Below are positions 60,761 through 64,000 of a DNA stretch of 64,000 nt, piece after piece. The notes under the pieces were generated by a model that saw nothing but the letters and a program-made list of their open reading frames with translations, was not told the DNA's origin and searched no databases. Each line of letters starts with the position of its first letter. Within the stretch, counting starts at the first letter, position 1. The position numbers and the translations under genes are program-made. This stretch comes from Endomychus coccineus (lineage: Eukaryota; Arthropoda; Insecta; Coleoptera; Endomychidae): NCBI GenBank assembly GCA_958510875.1, contig OY294067.1:62198039-62262038 (forward strand), given 5' to 3'.

Positions 60761-60840
60761 AAGCTATTGCATATATTGCATATAGCTTTCATCGCGGGCT
60801 TTGAGCGCGGCGACCGAATCAAGAAATTCCGTAACGAAAA
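60761..60840 (+). repeat. Second copy of the Helentron left end
   Basis: AAGCTATTGCATATATTGCATATAGC, then TTTCATCGCGGGCTTTGAGCGCGGCGACC, closely matches 60376-60440 and 54380-54440. This suggests one Helentron copy adjoining another, or duplication of the end. Confidence 0.8.
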
Positions 60841-60849
60841 ATAACAGGA

Positions 60850-61740
60850 ACTCGTTTATGTTGCGCTCTCTCGGGTGACTAATATTGAAAAATTGTATAT
60901 CACGACAAAAAATGATAATTCTACATTCAAGTTTTATAATAATCGAAGGCAAGCTGCATCGACTGCATCTTTGTTGCAAGAATTCAAAAGACTGCCTTTA
61001 AATAGTGTTCAGACGACAGCTCAAAGTGTCTTAGATTTCCATAGTAATAGAAATGGCATTTCAATAATGACTTTCAATTGCCAAAGTCTAAATAGTCACA
61101 AATACGATTTACAAGATTCAGCTACGAGACAAACAAATGTGTTACTTCTTACCGAATCTTGCATGGCGCATGATAATCCGATTGAAATACCTAATTTCAA
61201 TAGTATTGTTCAATTCAAACGAGATAATGTTCCAAAAGATGGGGTAGCTATTTACCAAAATAATAATAATCTTACTAATATTATGACTCCGAATATTGAA
61301 ATACATATTGCACACGTTAGCGATGTTAATGTTAGGCGCTCATTTGTTGGAGATATTTGTCTGTGTTTATGCAAACTTAGAAATGGCCTACACATAGTCA
61401 TGGTAGCAATTTACATTTCTCCGAATCCAAAATTGGACGAGGTAGAGCATTTTATTCATCGCACTTTACTGGAGTACACTGAAGAAGGGTCGAAAATACT
61501 TGGTACAAATGGTAATAAATTTCCACTTATCTTGGCTGGCGATTTCAACATCAGTCAGAGCGGTTGACAACTTTTATTTCGGAAAAATTGAAAATGAATA
61601 ATGATCCACAAGAATCCACAACAAAATATGGGGCCACCATTGACGCGGTATTTTCCAGGTATTTAGAGCATATCAAGTCTCAAACTTATGTCTCTTATTT
61701 CAGTTACCATAAACCTATAGTTTCAATGACAACAAATTCC
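60850..61740 (+). pseudogene. Helentron: end of PIF1-type helicase fused to endonuclease
   Basis: The frame starts ELVYVALSRVTNIEKLYI, the conserved motif VI of PIF1-type helicases (YVALSRV). A linker follows, then IMTFNCQSLNSH, LLLTESCM (catalytic Glu), DGVAIYQNNNN, and AGDFNI with the metal-binding Asp/Asn (about 61540). The family layout is helicase followed by an EEP endonuclease, as in Helentrons and unlike most classic Helitrons. Relative to the copy at 55010, about 16 bp are missing after GDFNI, shifting the frame. GATIDAVFSRYLEH and SYFSYHKP (His) follow in the new frame. The Rep domain and the rest of the helicase are absent. Confidence 0.85.
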
Positions 61741-62166
61741 TGAATAACCTACATGTATTGTAAGATAATTAAAATATTTTAAACGATCTTAACTTCTCAT
61801 TTATTCAATAAAAGAAAAAAATTTGTTTTCTTATCGGTCACCACGCTCAAAAAGTGTAACTTGAATTAATATCAAAGAAAAAAAAAATACTGCATAAATT
61901 AAAAATGAAATAAATAATTATAATTGCATAAGTTGGGAAAACTGCTATGCAATAGCTTCACCGTGGCAGTCCTTGAGTGCCACACGTCTTTTTTTATATA
62001 TGCTATTAAAGTTTCCAGTAATAGTGAACTTGCGACAGCATTTATTTTTTGTATTAATAATTTGAATGACAGCCGCAGTCCCCAAATCTTCTATGTTATT
62101 TATACATAACTGGGTAAGTTCTTGCTTGCGACATGCACCAGATATACCCAGCATAACCAACACAAC

Positions 62167-62218
62167 CTAAAAAAAACCATAATTAAATAAATGTATTGTT
62201 TAAATACCGATGACTTAC
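62167..62218 (-). other. 52-bp intron of the tyrosine recombinase
   Basis: On the minus strand, AAAG/GTAAGT opens and TTTTTTTTAG/GTTGTG closes it. Removing it joins LLTK to VVLVMLGISGACR in frame, which matches the family's conserved order. Confidence 0.8.
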
Positions 62219-63189
62219 CTTTGTAAGTAAATGAATCTCATCGGAAACTTTATTTATAAATTCACAAATTTATTGTTCCGTCAAAATTTTAGCTTTTTTC
62301 GGCTTATATTCGTCACTTTTCCTTTTTTTAAATGCCTTAAGTATACTATATTTGGAGATATCTACACTGTGGTGAATGGATAAAGTGGTACGCAACATAG
62401 AATAATCAGTTCATAATGTTGAGCATTGGATTCTATTGGAAAGTTCACCCATATATGCAAGCAAAACGTTTTCAGAAAAGGAGCTTCTTATTTCCTTATT
62501 TCTTCGCCATGAAAGAAATTGATCGTAAGCGTATTCATACCTTCTTTTGGACTTTTCAGGCAGTAAATTTAGTGACGTTAATTTTGCGGCCTCTTCAATT
62601 TCAAATGGAGTACATTGATCAACACTATTAATCTCTGCATCCATGTGTTATGGAATTTTAGATAATATTTTCACGGTTTTGTATATGATAAGAATGATGC
62701 ATATGCAAAACTGACACTTCTAAAGTTTATCTGACGTTTTCGCAATATTAATTTCAAAGCACACTTCAATTCCATTATGCAGCTATAGATACACATATCA
62801 CTCTAGTGTGGTATTTAACTTTTCATCTCTAGGGTGATATTTGTCATTTTCAAAGTAACTAAATAGTGTGCTATTTGTCATTTTCGCATGTGGTCGTCGG
62901 AAAACCAGTATAATCAAGCGGCTAATATGCTTATTCTATGAATGGGAGTGTAACATGTACTCATTGGCTGAAATAAACTTGAAATAGTCCAGGTAGTCAA
63001 TAATTCATATTGTGAATTATTCTGTATTGATATCCGTTTCATTTGTAACTTCCGTTAATCGATTAGCGTTATTACGCCATCTTCAGACGGTATTCAAATA
63101 GAATCAAAATACAGAAAGTCAATGGGCGACAAAGGATTGCTGTGGTCGTTTATTCATGAACCTAGAGGATTATCATTATAGGATTACAT

Positions 63190-63840
63190 TACTATAGGAG
63201 TACATGATTCTTTCTATACTTTGACTACATGACAGGAAAACCTATAATGTTCGAAGAACATCGTGTGAGCCAGCGGTAGAATGTTGGGTGAGGAAATAGG
63301 CTTTCGAATCTTTCTTGAACTTTGGGGGTTATAGGCATAGGGAAAGACCTCACTAGGTAAAAGATTCCACAACTTCGCTGTTCGATAAGAAATGAAGTCT
63401 AGTAGGAAGAAGTTCGGCAGGTCTCGAGCCTGACAATGTAGGGGGGGGGGGGACTAGTTTGAGCTCATCTAGTCTCGCCTATCTGGAATCACTCGTGGTA
63501 GAACAACAGAGGAGATTTCTGATGTACACCTACCTTGAAAAAATCTATAGAAAAGAGAGGGATCTTCCAACTATCTTCGATGTTCTAAAGAGGTCAATGG
63601 ACTGAAGTGCGACACCATCAATCAAACGAATAGCACTCTTCTGGATGAAATCCAAGAACTTCAGTATATGTTTGGGAGCCGAGCTCCAAACATGTGAACA
63701 GTACTCCACAACAAATCGAATCTGTGTCTTGTAGATTATGAGAACCTGCTGGGATATAAAGTTTCTTTTGGCACGGAATAGAAAATCAAATTTTTGTGAA
63801 GCGGGTTTCGCAATGGACTTCATATGATATCCTATGAGAT
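63190..63840 (-). pseudogene. LINE C-terminal fragment, second copy
   Basis: Minus-strand frame: MKSIAKPASQKFDFLFRAKRNF and APKHILKFLDFIQKSAIRLIDG, close to the copy at 40.0-40.5 kb. The 3' region with TACTTTGACTACA and AACATCGTGTGAG is shared. A G-run lies near 63441. It is 5'-truncated within the C-terminal region. Confidence 0.75.
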
Positions 63841-63851
63841 GGTGCTGTTGG

Positions 63852-64000
63852 CAGGGCCGTCTTAAACGAGGCTGGGGCCCTTGGGCACACAAGAATTTGG
63901 GGCCCTTTTGGAAAGTAAAAAAGCGAATTATAATAACATTTTTACTAAGTATGACCATTTATTACCTATAATCCTATAAAGGTAATCAAATACAGTATGA
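63852..64000. mobile_element. Possible hAT-type terminus
   Basis: CAGGGCCGTCTTAA starts at 63852, followed by GGGGCCCTTGGGCA. A CAGGG start is typical of hAT inverted repeats. The other end is outside the window. Confidence 0.3.

Larger units (their letters stand above)
60376..61986 (+). mobile_element. Helentron derivative inserted in the recombinase gene
   Basis: Left end AAGCTATTGCATATAGC (60376-60392); right end GCTATGCAATAGCTT (61944-61958), then CACCGTGGCAGTCC...GTGCCACACG to about 61986. The flanks are T-runs, and removing the element restores the recombinase reading frame (SIYKK to YAKLRP). A second copy of the left end begins at 60761. Inside are a PIF1 helicase end and an endonuclease. 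Confidence 0.85.
59881..62644 (-). pseudogene. Tyrosine recombinase, split by a Helentron and by stops
   Basis: Minus strand, first exon from ATG 62644: LLPEKSKRRYEYAYDQFLSWRR and SENVLLAYMGELS form the N-terminal SAM-like domain. TGA at 62411-62413 replaces an expected Trp, and TAA at 62270-62272 a probable Gln. A 52-bp intron (62167-62218, GTAAGT...TAG) precedes VMLGISGACRKQELTQL, with the catalytic Arg. The frame then runs to about 61990 (TITGNFNSIYKK). It resumes at about 60375 with YAKLRPPTTETRFFLNY, then GHSFRRSSAT (H-x-x-R), RHGGWKSS and EDYI (Tyr nucleophile). A frameshift near 60020 precedes a Ser/Asn-rich tail to 59881. All catalytic motifs are readable, but the gene is dead. Confidence 0.85.
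59765..62915 (-). mobile_element. Tyrosine-recombinase (Crypton-like) element with 16-bp inverted repeats
   Basis: TTTTCCGACGACCACA (59774-59789) and its exact inverse (62889-62904) bracket a broken tyrosine-recombinase gene. The outer bases are also similar. GAAAATGACAAATA occurs twice inside the right end. Cryptons are not known for such inverted repeats, so the classification rests on the recombinase only. A Helentron is inserted within. Confidence 0.6.

Noticed and set aside
1..64000. CRISPR arrays, bacterial operons, tRNA and rRNA genes
   Set aside because: No regularly spaced short repeats, no operon structure, and I found no cloverleaf or rRNA sequence. The window is eukaryotic.

Overview
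This window looks like AT-rich, intron-poor-in-exons nuclear DNA from an arthropod, most likely an insect. There are no bacterial operons, no ribosome binding sites and no long host ORFs. It does hold a dense, layered set of eukaryotic mobile elements: LINEs of several types, Penelope-like elements, an LTR/Gypsy element, mariner/Tc1-type transposons, Helentron fragments, a P-element-like insertion, a tyrosine-recombinase element and foldback elements. One short exon (29586-29741, + strand) looks like host coding sequence. It matches the N-terminal region of a Kv-channel-interacting protein (KChIP, a neuronal calcium sensor) and ends in a consensus splice donor. Much of the window is therefore plausibly intronic or flanking DNA of that gene. 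The species cannot be fixed from sequence alone.

Layout. 0-9.5 kb: mostly non-coding, with a decayed transposon (3.3-4.3 kb), a LINE remnant on the minus strand (4.6-5.2 kb), a mariner element with intact inverted repeats (6524-7734) and a 5'-truncated LINE with a pentanucleotide tail (7.87-9.33 kb). 9.95-11.3 kb: a foldback element built from repeated subunits. 12.9-18.1 kb: three LINE remnants. 19.5-21 kb: Penelope-type inverted segments. 22.2-26.9 kb: a long but decayed RNase H-bearing LINE, interrupted by a 568-bp P-element-like insertion with THAP coding sequence and an exact 8-bp target duplication. 26.9-27.6 kb: the same LINE type on the opposite strand. 29.6 kb: the KChIP-like exon. 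30.5-32.1 kb: a decayed transposase. 32.17-36.77 kb: a young Gypsy element with 308/309 identical LTRs and one intact pol ORF, but no gag or env.

40-41.9 kb: LINE plus Tc1-like remnants. 42.4-45.7 kb and 51.7-54.4 kb: Penelope-like sequence, including two inverted copies of one rearranged element and hammerhead-like ribozyme motifs. 46-50 kb: A-rich non-coding DNA with a long AT microsatellite. 54.4-55.5 kb: a short Helentron derivative. 55.9-58.3 kb: a second foldback element holding a tandem repeat of about 595 bp. 59.7-62.9 kb: a broken tyrosine-recombinase element with matched 16-bp inverted repeats, split by a second Helentron (60376-61986) that landed in a T-run inside the recombinase gene. 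63.2-64 kb: another LINE 3' end and a hAT-like terminus.

The genes do not form a pathway. The story is one of nested insertion: Helentron into recombinase element, P-like element into LINE, Gypsy near a decayed transposase. Most element genes carry stops, frameshifts or truncations; only the Gypsy pol looks potentially functional. Exact boundaries were judged by eye and should be read as approximate unless a target duplication or inverted repeat is cited.
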